DNA of 64,000 bases from Bryobacterales bacterium (GCA_016789785.1 JAEUQE010000004.1:35301-99300), one strand, 5' to 3'; numbered from the stretch's first letter, positions 1-9,012 are shown. Numbers and translations: made by a program. Notes: generated by a model not told the origin, from the letters alone.

Positions 1-48
1 GTCCGATTCGCACGCTCTGTAATGTCGCGTTCATCCCGCGCCCGGGGA

Positions 49-54
49 TATAAT
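49..54 (+). promoter_or_regulatory. Perfect -10 box (TATAAT) at ispH
   Basis: An exact TATAAT overlaps the first possible ATG of ispH (53-55). No convincing -35 hexamer lies 16-18 bases upstream. If the box is used, transcription begins near 61 and translation must start at the ATGs at 65 or 68, which have a GAAGAG purine run (55-60) in front. It may be chance. Confidence 0.35.
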
Positions 55-1075
55 GAAGAGAATCATGATGCAATCAGTCCTCGGGGCGAGTGTGGGTGCT
101 GTAAACGAAGCTGGGCGTAAGCAAATCCTTCTTCTGACGCCGCGCGGGTTCTGCGCAGGCGTGGTGCGTGCCATTGACGTGGTAAAGATCGCGCTGGATC
201 TTCACGGTGCGCCGATTTACGTGCGCAAAGAGATCGTGCACAACAAGCACGTTGTGGATGAACTCCGGCGCGGCGGCGCGATTTTCGTGGAGGAACTCGC
301 GGAGGTCCCGGAAGGGGGCCGGGTGATCTTCAGCGCACACGGTGTTTCACCAGCCGTGCGCAGCGAAGCGAAGGCGCGTGGTCTGAAGGTAATTGACGCC
401 ACTTGCCCGCTGGTGACCAAGGTGCATCTGGAAGCAGTGCGCTTTGCGCGCCAGGGTTTCACGATCATACTGATCGGCCACAAGGATCACGATGAAGTGG
501 TCGGGACTTTGGGAGAGGCGCCGCAAAACACAATCCTTGTGGAGACGGAAGCCGATGTGGACCGGCTGGACATTGGCGATCCCGAGAAGATGTGCTACCT
601 CACGCAGACCACGCTGAGTCTGGATGAGACCAAGGGCGTGATCGCGCGATTGAAGGAGCGCTATCCCCAGATTCAGGGCCCCCCCGCGCAGGATATCTGC
701 TATGCGACGGAGAATCGCCAGCAGGCGGTGAAGGCGATCGCGCCGCAGTGCGATGTGCTGCTCGTGGTTGGTTCGCAGAACAGTTCGAACTCGCGCCGTC
801 TGGTGGAGGTCTGCGAGAACGTCGGCGTGCCTTCCTATCTGGTGGACGATGCAAGTGAGGTGAAGCCGGAATGGATGGCGGGCGCTCGCACGGTTGCGGT
901 GACGGCCGGTGCGTCGGCGCCGGAAAATCTGGTGCAGGAGTTGATCGCGAGCCTGCAGTCAGGGTTCGGATTCGAGTCAGTGGAAGAAGTCGAAATCAAG
1001 GAAGAAGATGTGCGGTTTTCACTTCCGCACGAACTCGCTGCTCACTCTTCACGTCTAACGACCATAACGATATGA
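53..1075 (+). CDS. ispH: 4-hydroxy-3-methylbut-2-enyl diphosphate reductase IspH
   Basis: Last enzyme of the MEP isoprenoid pathway: an iron-sulfur protein that reduces HMBPP to IPP and DMAPP in the cytoplasm. The three cluster-binding cysteines sit in the expected contexts: Cys34 (PRGFCAG), Cys118 (DATCPLVTKVH) and Cys216 (CYATENRQ). The AHG and TQTTLS motifs of the family are also present. At 340 residues the protein is near family length with about 20 extra N-terminal residues. ATGs at 65 and 68 are as plausible as the one at 53, because homologs usually begin close to the ILLLTPRGFCAG strand and a -10 box overlaps 53. The stop overlaps the start of shc (ATGA, 1072-1075), so precursor supply and hopanoid cyclisation are translationally coupled. 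Identification is firm; the start is not. Confidence 0.95.
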   Translation: MKRIMMQSVLGASVGAVNEAGRKQILLLTPRGFCAGVVRAIDVVKIALDLHGAPIYVRKEIVHNKHVVDELRRGGAIFVEELAEVPEGGRVIFSAHGVSPAVRSEAKARGLKVIDATCPLVTKVHLEAVRFARQGFTIILIGHKDHDEVVGTLGEAPQNTILVETEADVDRLDIGDPEKMCYLTQTTLSLDETKGVIARLKERYPQIQGPPAQDICYATENRQQAVKAIAPQCDVLLVVGSQNSSNSRRLVEVCENVGVPSYLVDDASEVKPEWMAGARTVAVTAGASAPENLVQELIASLQSGFGFESVEEVEIKEEDVRFSLPHELAAHSSRLTTITI

Positions 1076-2985
1076 TGCCAAGCCTTCAAGTTGCAGATGA
1101 GTTGGTTGCTCAGACCACTCAGGCGGCCCGTAAGGCGGTGGACGCGCTTCTTCGCATGCGCCAGCCGGAGGGCTACTGGTGGGCGGACCTGACCGCCGAT
1201 ACGACCCTGGAGTCGGACTACATCCTGCTTCAACTCTGGATGTATCCGCCGAAGGGGAAGGAATGGAATCCTCCGAACCGGGATTTGATCGACAAGGCTG
1301 TGGCGTCGATTCTCGACCGGCAGCTTCCCGATGGCGGGTTCAATATCTATGCGAAGGGGCCATCGGAGATCAGCGCCAGTGTGAAGGCGTATTTCTCGCT
1401 GAAGGTGGCGGGAGTTCCGGCGGACAGTCCGCGGATGGTGCAACTGCGCGAGCGCATTCTGGCGCTGGGTGGATTGCAGCGCGCCAACAGCTACGTGAAG
1501 GTCAACCTGAGTCTTTTCGGGCTCTATCCGCGGGAGTTTGTACCCTCGATTCCACCAGAGTTCATGCTGCTGGGCGACATCATCTACGAAATGTCGTCGT
1601 GGACGCGGGCGATTGTGATTCCGCTTTCGGTGGTGCACGCCCACAATCCGATGCGGCCGGTGCCCGAAGGTTTCACGCTGGATGAGATCCATGCGCCGGG
1701 AGTGAGCTTCGCGTTCCAGTGGGATCCGAATCTGTTTACGTGGAAGAACTTCTTCCTGACGGTGGATCGTGCGCTGAAGGTCTGGGAGAAGTACGGTTCG
1801 AAGACCATTCGTCAGAAGGCCATAAAGAAGGCGATGGAATGGGCGCTGGAGCGCACCAAGGATTCCGATGGACTGGCAGCCATCTATCCGCCGATGCAGT
1901 ATCTGATCATGGCGCTGGATGTGACGGGCGTGCCGCGTGACAATCCGCATCACGTGGAGGCGACTCGGCAGTTCGAGAACCTCATGGTGAACGAGGGCGA
2001 CCGTTTCTTTTTCCAGCCGTGCTTCTCGCCGGTGTGGGATACGGCGATTGCGGCGTTCGCGGTGGGGGAGTCCGGGATGGTGCCGCCGGATGCGTTGACG
2101 AACACCGCGGACTGGCTTCTGACGAAGGAAGTGCGCAAGAAGGGTGACTGGTCGGTGAAGCGGCCGGATGTCGAGCCCTCCGGCTGGTACTTTGAGTTTG
2201 CCAATGAGTTCTATCCCGATATTGACGATACGGGTATGGTGTTGCTGGCGCTGAAGCATTCGCGTGCGCGCGATTCGCGCAAGCACAAGCAATGCGTGGA
2301 TCGCGCGGTGAAGTGGCTGTTGGCGATGCAATCGAAGGATGGCGGATGGGCCGCGTTCGATGTCGACAACAATTGGAAGGCGCTGGCGGACGTTCCCTTT
2401 GCCGATCACAACGCAATGCTCGATCCCACCTGTCCCGACATCACGGGCCGCGTGATGGAAGGGCTCATCGCGCAGGGTGTACCGGTGAATCATCCGGCAA
2501 TCCGGCGCGCGGTGGAGTATCTGCGCCGCACGCAGGAGCCCGATGGAAGCTGGTATGGCCGTTGGGGTGTCGACTACATTTACGGCACATTCCTTGCGTT
2601 GCGCGGATTGCGCGCGGCAGGGGAGAACCTTCGCGAGGCGCATATTCTTCGGGCTGCCGAGTGGCTCCGTTCGATTCAGAACGCCGATGGCGGCTGGGGC
2701 GAGAGTTGCGAGAGCTACGACGCGAACGAGTATGTGAGTGCGCCGAGCACTCCCTCGCAGACCGCGTGGGCGGTGACCGGGTTGATTGCCAGCGGCGATC
2801 TGCACAGCGAGAGCGTCCGCAACGGTGTGGAGTATTTGATTGACACGCAGCGCGCGGACGGGACCTGGGACGAAGATCTGGCGACGGGGACGGGGTTTCC
2901 GCGAGTCTTCTATCTGATGTATCACTTGTACCGGAACTCCTTCCCGACCATGGCGCTCTCCGCGTTCCTGAATGCGAAGGGCTGA
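1072..2985 (+). CDS. shc: Squalene-hopene cyclase
   Basis: Membrane-associated triterpene cyclase (class II) turning squalene into hopene/hopanol. The start ATG at 1072 overlaps the ispH stop by four bases and gives 637 residues, the usual length; a longer in-frame extension upstream lies inside ispH and is not real. The catalytic acid motif DIDDT is at residues 383-387 (Asp383, Asp385, Asp386). QW repeats of the Q-x2-DG-x-W kind recur, for example from Gln488 and from Gln536 (QNADGGWGES). Second gene of the operon and the committed step for all hopanoid genes that follow. Confidence 0.96.
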   Translation: MMPSLQVADELVAQTTQAARKAVDALLRMRQPEGYWWADLTADTTLESDYILLQLWMYPPKGKEWNPPNRDLIDKAVASILDRQLPDGGFNIYAKGPSEISASVKAYFSLKVAGVPADSPRMVQLRERILALGGLQRANSYVKVNLSLFGLYPREFVPSIPPEFMLLGDIIYEMSSWTRAIVIPLSVVHAHNPMRPVPEGFTLDEIHAPGVSFAFQWDPNLFTWKNFFLTVDRALKVWEKYGSKTIRQKAIKKAMEWALERTKDSDGLAAIYPPMQYLIMALDVTGVPRDNPHHVEATRQFENLMVNEGDRFFFQPCFSPVWDTAIAAFAVGESGMVPPDALTNTADWLLTKEVRKKGDWSVKRPDVEPSGWYFEFANEFYPDIDDTGMVLLALKHSRARDSRKHKQCVDRAVKWLLAMQSKDGGWAAFDVDNNWKALADVPFADHNAMLDPTCPDITGRVMEGLIAQGVPVNHPAIRRAVEYLRRTQEPDGSWYGRWGVDYIYGTFLALRGLRAAGENLREAHILRAAEWLRSIQNADGGWGESCESYDANEYVSAPSTPSQTAWAVTGLIASGDLHSESVRNGVEYLIDTQRADGTWDEDLATGTGFPRVFYLMYHLYRNSFPTMALSAFLNAKG

Positions 2986-3082
2986 GGACAGTGGAGTTGA
3001 CAGAAGCGGAGTTGAGGGCAGACGACAGGGGCTTGAATGGCGCAATGAACGCAGAATTCAGGAAGCGGGTATTTGAAAGACC

Positions 3083-4063
3083 GTGAAACCGGTTCTCGTA
3101 ACGGGGGCAACTGGATTTCTCGGCTGGCATGTCGCGAAGCTGCTGGTGGAACGTGGCCAGCAGGTACGCGCGCTGGTCCGGCCCGGGAAGGCTGTCCGGG
3201 AACTGGAAGTGGAGCCGGTGACGGGTGATCTTCGGGATGCGGGATCGCTCGCTCGAGCCGTGGATGGCTGCTCCACCGTTTTTCATGTCGCGGCAGACTA
3301 CCGGCTGTGGTCACGGGATTCGAGTGAACTGTACCGGTCCAACGTGGATGGCACCAGAAATTTGCTGGAGGCCGCAAGCGGGGCGGGCGTGGAGCGCTTT
3401 GTGTACACGAGCACGGTGGGCTGCATCGGGATTCCCCAGTCGGGAATTGGTGATGAAACGACGCCGGTGAGCATTGGCGAGATGACGGGCGCTTACAAGC
3501 GGTCGAAGTATCTGGCGGAGCAGGTGGCGATGGAGTTCGCGCAGAGCGGGCTTCCGGTGGTGATCGTGAATCCAACCGCACCGGTCGGAGACCACGATAT
3601 CAAACCAACACCAACGGGAAAGATCATCCTCGATTTTCTGAAGGGCGACATGCCGGCGTATGTCGACACGGGGCTGAACCTGGTGGACGCGGTGGATACG
3701 GCGCGTGGCCATTTGCAGGCCGCGGAGCGAGGACGCACCGGAGAGCGCTACATTCTGGGATGCCAGAACCTGACGTTACAGCAGATTTTGGAGAGGCTGG
3801 CGGCCTTAAGCGGGAGGCCGGCGCCATCGGCGAGGATCCCGTATCCGGTGGCGTATGCGGCTGGTGTGGTGAGTACGGCCTGGGCGTATGTTTCGGGATT
3901 GGCGCCGCGAGCACCGCTGGACGGGGTGCGGATGGCGAAGAGGAAGATGTTCGTGTCGCACGAAAAGGCCGTGCGCGAGTTGGGATTCACACCGGGGCCG
4001 GTGGACGGTGCTTTGTCGCGGGCGATTCAGTGGTTTCGCGAGAACGGGTACTGCGGCCAATGA
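3083..4063 (+). CDS. hpnA: Hopanoid-associated sugar epimerase HpnA
   Basis: Extended short-chain dehydrogenase/reductase of the NAD-dependent epimerase family. Its best match in overall sequence is the hopanoid-linked HpnA group. The Rossmann motif GATGFLG is at residues 8-14 and the YKRSK (Tyr138...Lys142) catalytic pair follows. The start is GTG at 3083. A 97-base gap separates it from shc; that gap contains an exact TTGACA (2997-3002) but no matching -10. The stop overlaps hpnG by ATGA (4060-4063). The exact substrate of HpnA is not established, so the role in hopanoid side-chain metabolism is inferred from family and context. Confidence 0.88.
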   Translation: MKPVLVTGATGFLGWHVAKLLVERGQQVRALVRPGKAVRELEVEPVTGDLRDAGSLARAVDGCSTVFHVAADYRLWSRDSSELYRSNVDGTRNLLEAASGAGVERFVYTSTVGCIGIPQSGIGDETTPVSIGEMTGAYKRSKYLAEQVAMEFAQSGLPVVIVNPTAPVGDHDIKPTPTGKIILDFLKGDMPAYVDTGLNLVDAVDTARGHLQAAERGRTGERYILGCQNLTLQQILERLAALSGRPAPSARIPYPVAYAAGVVSTAWAYVSGLAPRAPLDGVRMAKRKMFVSHEKAVRELGFTPGPVDGALSRAIQWFRENGYCGQ

Positions 4064-4755
4064 TTCCACTGAGTATCATCGCGGCCGAGGCGCAGGAGTT
4101 ATCGGGACTGCTGCCTCATTTGCGTGAAGTGCGGGCGCTCCGGTGGCCCGTTGCTTATGCAGTGGAGGCGATGCTGCGCGACGTGCCGGTGACGCTGGCG
4201 GCGAACGGGCCGGGGCCGCGGTTGGCGCGGAAGGCTGCGTCGCTGGCGGCGGGACATTTTTCCTCGAGTTTGTTTTTGAGTACGGGATTCTGCGGAGGGC
4301 TTGCGCCGGAGCTTGGGGTTGGGGAGATCATTGCGGCGTCGGAAATCCGCGGGGAGGATGGACACCGTTATCCTGCGCGGCTGCCCCAGACCCCTGCGCG
4401 ATCGGGTGTGATCTACAGCGGCGATCGCGTGGCATGCACGGTTGCCGAAAAGAGCGATTTGCACCGCACGGGCGCGGTGGCGGTGGAGATGGAGGCCGCG
4501 ACTGTGGCCGGGGTGGCGGCGGAGACGGGGCGAGGCTTCTACTGTGTGCGGGTGGTGAGCGACACGGCCGCCGATGAGTTTCCACTGGACTTCAATCGCT
4601 ACCGCGATGCGGAGGGACGCTTTGATCGAAGGCGCATCGCGATGGCTGCGCTGTTCCATCCTTTCCGTCGAGTGCCGGGTCTGCTGCGCCTCAAGAGCAA
4701 CTGCGCCGTCGCTGCGTGTAAACTAGGAGAGTTCCTTGCGAACTGCCGATTCTAG
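4060..4755 (+). CDS. hpnG: Hopanoid-associated phosphorylase HpnG
   Basis: Nucleoside-phosphorylase-like protein. HpnG is known to release adenine from adenosylhopane, giving (phospho)ribosylhopane on the way to bacteriohopanepolyols. The family pattern is visible: a glycine-rich STGFCGGL segment and the purine/ribose-binding VEMEA at residues 142-146, followed by RVVSDTAADEFP. Starting at the ATG that overlaps the hpnA stop gives 231 residues, normal for the family; the open frame upstream of it lies in hpnA and is a shadow. Its 3' end overlaps the next gene by 20 bases. Adenosylhopane would have to come from HpnH, which is not in this window. Confidence 0.85.
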   Translation: MIPLSIIAAEAQELSGLLPHLREVRALRWPVAYAVEAMLRDVPVTLAANGPGPRLARKAASLAAGHFSSSLFLSTGFCGGLAPELGVGEIIAASEIRGEDGHRYPARLPQTPARSGVIYSGDRVACTVAEKSDLHRTGAVAVEMEAATVAGVAAETGRGFYCVRVVSDTAADEFPLDFNRYRDAEGRFDRRRIAMAALFHPFRRVPGLLRLKSNCAVAACKLGEFLANCRF

Positions 4756-5833
4756 CCTGAGCCCGCCCGCTCGCATGCGGGCTGCTGTTTATCAGGGCAA
4801 CAGTCATGTTGCCGTGGATACCATCGCGACTCCCACCATTGGTCCCGGCGAACTGCTGGTGCGTGTGGAGAGCTGCGGGATCTGCCATACGGATCTGAAA
4901 AAGGTGCAGTACAACCTGCTGCCGGCCCCGCGCGTTTATGGCCATGAGACGGCCGGGGAAGTGGTGGCGGTGGGAGAGGGTGTCACGAAGTTCCAACCCG
5001 GTGACCGGGTGATCGCGTTCCACCACATTCCCTGTGGAAAGTGTTTTTACTGCCAGAGGCGTCTTTACGCGCAATGCTCCGTATACAAGAAGGTGGGAAT
5101 CACGGCCGGGTATGAACCGGCCGGTGGTGGATTCGCTCAGTACATCCGCGTGATGGACTGGATTGTGGAACGCGGTGTGGAGAAGATTCCCGATGGCGTT
5201 TCGTATGATCAGGCGTGTTTCGTGGAGCCGGTGAACACGTGTCTGAAGGCCGTGGAAATGACAGCGCTGAAGCCGGGTGAACTGGTGCTTGTTCTGGGGC
5301 AGGGCCCGATCGGTCTCATCTTTACGATGATGGCGAAGCGGGCGGGCGCGACGGTGCTGACCACAGACGGCATTGCGGCGCGGCGCGAGTTGTCGAAACG
5401 GCTCGGAGCGAAGGAGTCCTACGATCCGCGGGAAGCCGATCTGGCAAGGGAAGCGGCGGCGCTGACGGAGGGCCGCGGTGCGGATGCCGTTTTCGTTGCA
5501 GTGTCCGCTCCTGGTATCGTAGAACAGGCAGTTCGTGCCACCCGGCCGGGAAGCCGGATACTTCTCTTCGCGCAGACTTCCCACAAGGAAAGGATCGAGA
5601 TCTCGGGCGCCGACATCTGTATGGGTGAACGCACGTTGTTTGGCGCCTACAGTGCAGACGTGGACCTGCAAGCCGAATCAGCCAGGCTCGTATTCAGCGG
5701 CGATTTGCCGGTACAGCAACTCGTGTCTCACCGTGTGCCGCTGGACGAAATCCGCACGGGTTTCGACATGGCTTTGCATCCGGACTCCAAATCGTTGAAA
5801 ATCATAGTTCACCCTCAGAGGATCACAAAGTGA
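4736..5833 (+). CDS. Zinc-dependent MDR alcohol/polyol dehydrogenase 1
   Basis: Medium-chain dehydrogenase with both zinc sites. The catalytic-site motif CGICHTD (Cys47) and GHE are present, and the four structural cysteines are Cys100, Cys103, Cys106 and Cys114. The nucleotide-binding motif is GQGPIG. A TTG start at 4736 is preferred because AGGAGA (4725-4730) lies five bases before it; an ATG at 4775 is the alternative. It overlaps hpnG by 20 bases and the next dehydrogenase by GTGA. Position between hpnG and hpnC suggests action on a hopanoid intermediate, and reduction of ribosylhopane to bacteriohopanetetrol is an attractive but unproven possibility. The family alone would only say sorbitol/threonine-dehydrogenase-like oxidoreductase. 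Confidence 0.85.
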   Translation: MRTADSSLSPPARMRAAVYQGNSHVAVDTIATPTIGPGELLVRVESCGICHTDLKKVQYNLLPAPRVYGHETAGEVVAVGEGVTKFQPGDRVIAFHHIPCGKCFYCQRRLYAQCSVYKKVGITAGYEPAGGGFAQYIRVMDWIVERGVEKIPDGVSYDQACFVEPVNTCLKAVEMTALKPGELVLVLGQGPIGLIFTMMAKRAGATVLTTDGIAARRELSKRLGAKESYDPREADLAREAAALTEGRGADAVFVAVSAPGIVEQAVRATRPGSRILLFAQTSHKERIEISGADICMGERTLFGAYSADVDLQAESARLVFSGDLPVQQLVSHRVPLDEIRTGFDMALHPDSKSLKIIVHPQRITK

Positions 5834-6870
5834 AAGATCAGATGATGGCGGCCGTTCTGTACGGCAAGGAAAGCATGCAGATCGAGCCGGTTGCCGTCCC
5901 TCAGATCGGACCAGGCGACGTACTGGTTCGCGTCCGCGCTGCCCTTACCTGCGGCACGGACGTGAAGGTTTTCCGCCGGGGATACCATGCGCGCATGATT
6001 GTGCCGCCCGCTCTGTTCGGACATGAGCTTGCGGGAGACGTGGTCGCGGTTGGGGAGAACGTCACGAAATTCCATCGAGGCCAGCGGGTGGTGGCTGCGA
6101 ATTCGGCGCCCTGCGGCGTGTGCTATTACTGCAAGCGCGACAAAGAGAATCTTTGTGAGGATCTGCTGTTCAACAACGGAGCGTACGCGGAGTACATCCG
6201 GATTCCGGGCCGCATTGTGGAGAAGAACCTCTACGTGATCCCCGAGCATGTTTCGTATCAGGATGCGGCGTTGATTGAGCCGCTGGCTTGCGTGATGCGC
6301 GGACTGGAAGAGTGCGATCTGCGAGGTGTGGAGACCATTGCCGTGATCGGGCTCGGGCCAATTGGTCTGATGTTTGTGCGTCTGGCGAAGGTATTTGGTG
6401 CGCGGGTAATCGCGCTTGGCCGGCGGCAATCGCAACTGCTGCACGCCGAACGAATGGGCGCGAACGAACTGCTGTGCACTTCGGACTCGTTTGATCATGC
6501 GCAGCGGGTGCGCGAGTTGACCGGTGGGCGTGGGGTGGATGTCGCGATTGAAGCGGTGGGGACGCCGGAGACATGGCAGCTCGCGGCGCGCATGGTGCGC
6601 CGGGGCGGAACGGTGAATTTCTTCGGCGGATGTCCCAACGACAGCGCCGTGGCGTTGGATACCAATCTGCTGCACTACTCCGAGATCACCTGCAAGGCGA
6701 GCTTCCATCACACGCCGGCGTTCATTCGCAAGGCTCTGGAATCGGTGAGCCGCGGCTACATCACCGCTGCGGATTTCGTGAATCGCGTGGAGCCGCTCAC
6801 CAATCTGCGGGAAGTGCTGCGCCACCTCATGAGCCACAACGGGCACATGAAGACAGCGATCATTCCGTAG
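5830..6870 (+). CDS. Zinc-dependent MDR alcohol/polyol dehydrogenase 2
   Basis: Second medium-chain dehydrogenase, clearly a distant paralogue of the preceding one. It has TCGTD and GHE zinc ligands, structural-zinc cysteines Cys95, Cys98, Cys101 and Cys109, and a GLGPIG nucleotide-binding loop. That loop is followed by a basic GRR, which could indicate NADP(H) preference (inference). The GTG start at 5830 overlaps the upstream stop by four bases; ATGs at 5842/5845 are alternatives. hpnC begins four bases after its stop, so it is buried in the hopanoid operon. Two adjacent dehydrogenases could form a hetero-oligomer or act on consecutive side-chain steps. The substrate is unknown. Confidence 0.85.
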   Translation: MKDQMMAAVLYGKESMQIEPVAVPQIGPGDVLVRVRAALTCGTDVKVFRRGYHARMIVPPALFGHELAGDVVAVGENVTKFHRGQRVVAANSAPCGVCYYCKRDKENLCEDLLFNNGAYAEYIRIPGRIVEKNLYVIPEHVSYQDAALIEPLACVMRGLEECDLRGVETIAVIGLGPIGLMFVRLAKVFGARVIALGRRQSQLLHAERMGANELLCTSDSFDHAQRVRELTGGRGVDVAIEAVGTPETWQLAARMVRRGGTVNFFGGCPNDSAVALDTNLLHYSEITCKASFHHTPAFIRKALESVSRGYITAADFVNRVEPLTNLREVLRHLMSHNGHMKTAIIP

Positions 6871-6874
6871 GCGT

Positions 6875-7807
6875 ATGTCCGTCTCGACGCCGGAGTTTCT
6901 GTATCCGCGCGAGTTTGTGCAGAGTCCCGCCGCCTTGGACCGGCGCTGGACGCATTCCGAATCCGAGCAATACACTCGCTGGCTGGCAACGCATCACTAC
7001 GAGAATTTTCACGTGGTGAGTTTTCTGTTGCCGAAGAAACTGCACCAGGACTTCTTCAACGTATACGCGTTCTGCCGTTGGTCCGATGATCTGGGCGATG
7101 AGATCGGCGATCCGGCTGAGAGTTTGCGTCTGCTGGCATGGTGGCGTACGGAACTAGATCGCATGTACGCGGGTGAGGTGGGGCATCCGGTGTTCACGGC
7201 GTTGCGGGGCACGGTCGCAAGGCACGATCTGCCGATGGAGCCCTTCGCTGATCTGATTGATGCGTTTGTGCAGGATCAGCAAGTGGGCCGCTATGCAGAC
7301 TGGGATGAATTGTTCGGGTACTGCCGCAATTCGGCGAACCCCGTGGGCCGGCTGGTGCTCTATCTTTGCGGATATCGCGATGCGGAGCGGCAACGCCTTT
7401 CCGATGCGACCTGCACGGCGCTGCAACTGGCGAACTTCTGGCAGGACGTGACCGTGGATCTGTTGAAGGACCGGGTCTACATTCCGCTGGATGTGATGGC
7501 GCGGCACGGCTACACGGTGGAAGAGCTTTTTGCGAAGCGATTCAATGCGGCATTCCGCGAGGTGATGATCGAGATTGTGGCGAAGGCGCGGGAGTTGTTT
7601 GAGGAAGGACTTGCGTTGCCGCCGATGCTCGACCGCCGTCTCGCCATTGACATTGATCTGTTCAGCCGCGGCGGACTGAAGGTGCTGGAGAAGATCGCGG
7701 CGCAGGACTACAACGTGCTGGCCGCGCGTCCCGTGATCAGCAAGATGGAACGCGTGGGACTGCTGTTGAAGACGCTATGGAGAGTGGGCATCGCGCGGGC
7801 GGCATGA
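6875..7807 (+). CDS. hpnC: Squalene synthase HpnC (hydroxysqualene-forming)
   Basis: Trans-isoprenyl diphosphate synthase-type enzyme. In the bacterial three-step route HpnC converts presqualene diphosphate to hydroxysqualene. The Asp-rich motif SDDLGDE (Asp71-Glu76) and the second motif around QLANFWQDVTVD are visible; HpnC proteins carry the N-terminal THHYENF stretch seen here. Length 310 is usual. It overlaps hpnD by ATGA (7804-7807). The third enzyme, the FAD-dependent HpnE, is not found in the window. Confidence 0.92.
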   Translation: MSVSTPEFLYPREFVQSPAALDRRWTHSESEQYTRWLATHHYENFHVVSFLLPKKLHQDFFNVYAFCRWSDDLGDEIGDPAESLRLLAWWRTELDRMYAGEVGHPVFTALRGTVARHDLPMEPFADLIDAFVQDQQVGRYADWDELFGYCRNSANPVGRLVLYLCGYRDAERQRLSDATCTALQLANFWQDVTVDLLKDRVYIPLDVMARHGYTVEELFAKRFNAAFREVMIEIVAKARELFEEGLALPPMLDRRLAIDIDLFSRGGLKVLEKIAAQDYNVLAARPVISKMERVGLLLKTLWRVGIARAA

Positions 7808-8646
7808 TCACACTGGAAGCGTCGTATGAGTGGTGCCGCCAGGTGGCGCGCACGCGGGCCGCGAACTTCTACTATTCGTTTCTGCTGCTCGACAAGCCGC
7901 GCCGCGACGCGATGTGCGCGATCTATGCGTTCATGCGGATCTGCGACGACTTGAGTGATGAGCCGGGCGAGCACACGGATGCGGCGTTCGATGATTGGCG
8001 TGATGAGATGTCGAGGGCGCTGCGTGGCGAGCCTGCCTCGCACAATGTCTGGCCGGCGTTCGCGGATACGGCGCGGCGCTACCGGATTCCCGAGCAGTAC
8101 TTCCACGACATGATTGATGGCGTGCACAGCGACATCCATTTCCAGCCCATGGAAACGTACGCGCAGCTCTATCAGTATTGCTATCGCGTGGCGAGCGTGG
8201 TGGGGCTTACGGTGATTCACATCCTCGGCTTCCGTTCCCAGGAAGCGCTTCCCCTTGCAGAGAAGTGCGGTGTGGCATTTCAGCTCACAAACATTTTGAG
8301 GGATGTTCGTGAGGACTACGAGAACGGCCGCATCTATCTGCCTGCGGAGGATCTGCGCCGGTACGATGTGGGCCGCACGGCGTTTGACGGGAGCGAAGTG
8401 AGCGGTGGGTTGTGGAGTCTGCTGGCATTTGAAGCCGCGAGGGCACGGGAGTTGTATCGCGAATCGAGGCCACTGGTCCAGTTGGTGGAGCGATCGGGAC
8501 GGCCGATGCTTGCGGCGTTGATTGAGACGTACTCGACGTTGCTCGATCGGATTGAAACTTCCGGGTATGACGTGCTTCGCCGAAGAATCGCGTTGTCGAA
8601 GCCGCACAAGCTGTGGATTCTCGCGAAGCACGCTTTGTGGAAGTAG
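7804..8646 (+). CDS. hpnD: Presqualene diphosphate synthase HpnD
   Basis: Condenses two farnesyl diphosphates to presqualene diphosphate, the first step of the HpnCDE squalene route. It carries the two Asp-rich motifs, ICDDLSDE (Asp48-Glu53) and QLTNILRDVREDYENGR. The start overlapping the hpnC stop gives 280 residues, typical of HpnD; a slightly longer frame starting in hpnC is unnecessary. It is the last gene of the operon. Its stop (8644-8646) directly abuts the stop of the convergent traR/dksA-like gene, leaving no intergenic base. Confidence 0.93.
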   Translation: MITLEASYEWCRQVARTRAANFYYSFLLLDKPRRDAMCAIYAFMRICDDLSDEPGEHTDAAFDDWRDEMSRALRGEPASHNVWPAFADTARRYRIPEQYFHDMIDGVHSDIHFQPMETYAQLYQYCYRVASVVGLTVIHILGFRSQEALPLAEKCGVAFQLTNILRDVREDYENGRIYLPAEDLRRYDVGRTAFDGSEVSGGLWSLLAFEAARARELYRESRPLVQLVERSGRPMLAALIETYSTLLDRIETSGYDVLRRRIALSKPHKLWILAKHALWK

Positions 8647-9012
8647 TTACGCGGCTGGCCGCTGATCGAGGCGAAGCAGTTCGTCGAGCAACTCCTGGCA
8701 CTCGATACAGTGCGGCGCCCAGGGAAGCGCGTTGAGGCGCTTCTCGGGAACCGGTTCTTCGCACTCCAGGCAAACCCCATAAGTTCCGGCATCGATCCGG
8801 GCGAGGGCTGCGCGGATCTGCCTCAGGGCGTCGAATGAACGCGTGGTGGCCGTGATGCTGTGCTCACGCTCCATGAGTTCGGTGAGGCGATCGATGTCGT
8901 CGCCATGAGTGGTGATTGCAATGCCCGGTCTGCCGTGAGCCAGCCGATCCTTTGCCTCAGTTTCCGCCTGGGCCAACAGGCGCCGGTATTTGAGGAAACT
9001 CGTGTTTCGCAT
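8647..9012 (-). CDS. TraR/DksA-family C4 zinc-finger protein
   Basis: Small protein (121 residues) with a helical N-terminal half and a C-terminal C4 zinc finger: Cys81-x2-Cys84 and Cys102-x2-Cys105. DksA/TraR proteins bind the RNA polymerase secondary channel and modulate initiation, often with ppGpp. The start at 9012 has GGAG six bases upstream; an in-frame ATG at 9054 without a comparable site is less likely. The N-terminal part is shorter than in E. coli DksA (about 151 residues), so I call the family and not dksA itself. It stands alone on the minus strand, convergent with the hopanoid operon. Confidence 0.85.
   Translation of the reverse strand: MRNTSFLKYRRLLAQAETEAKDRLAHGRPGIAITTHGDDIDRLTELMEREHSITATTRSFDALRQIRAALARIDAGTYGVCLECEEPVPEKRLNALPWAPHCIECQELLDELLRLDQRPAA

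Noticed and set aside
2997..3002. TTGACA as promoter of hpnA
   Set aside because: The hexamer is exact but no -10-like sequence lies 16-18 bases downstream; read-through from shc is sufficient.
1042..3045. Long antisense open frame opposite the cyclase gene
   Set aside because: Rich in His, Arg and Pro, with no family features or ribosome site; it is the reverse reading of a high-GC coding sequence.
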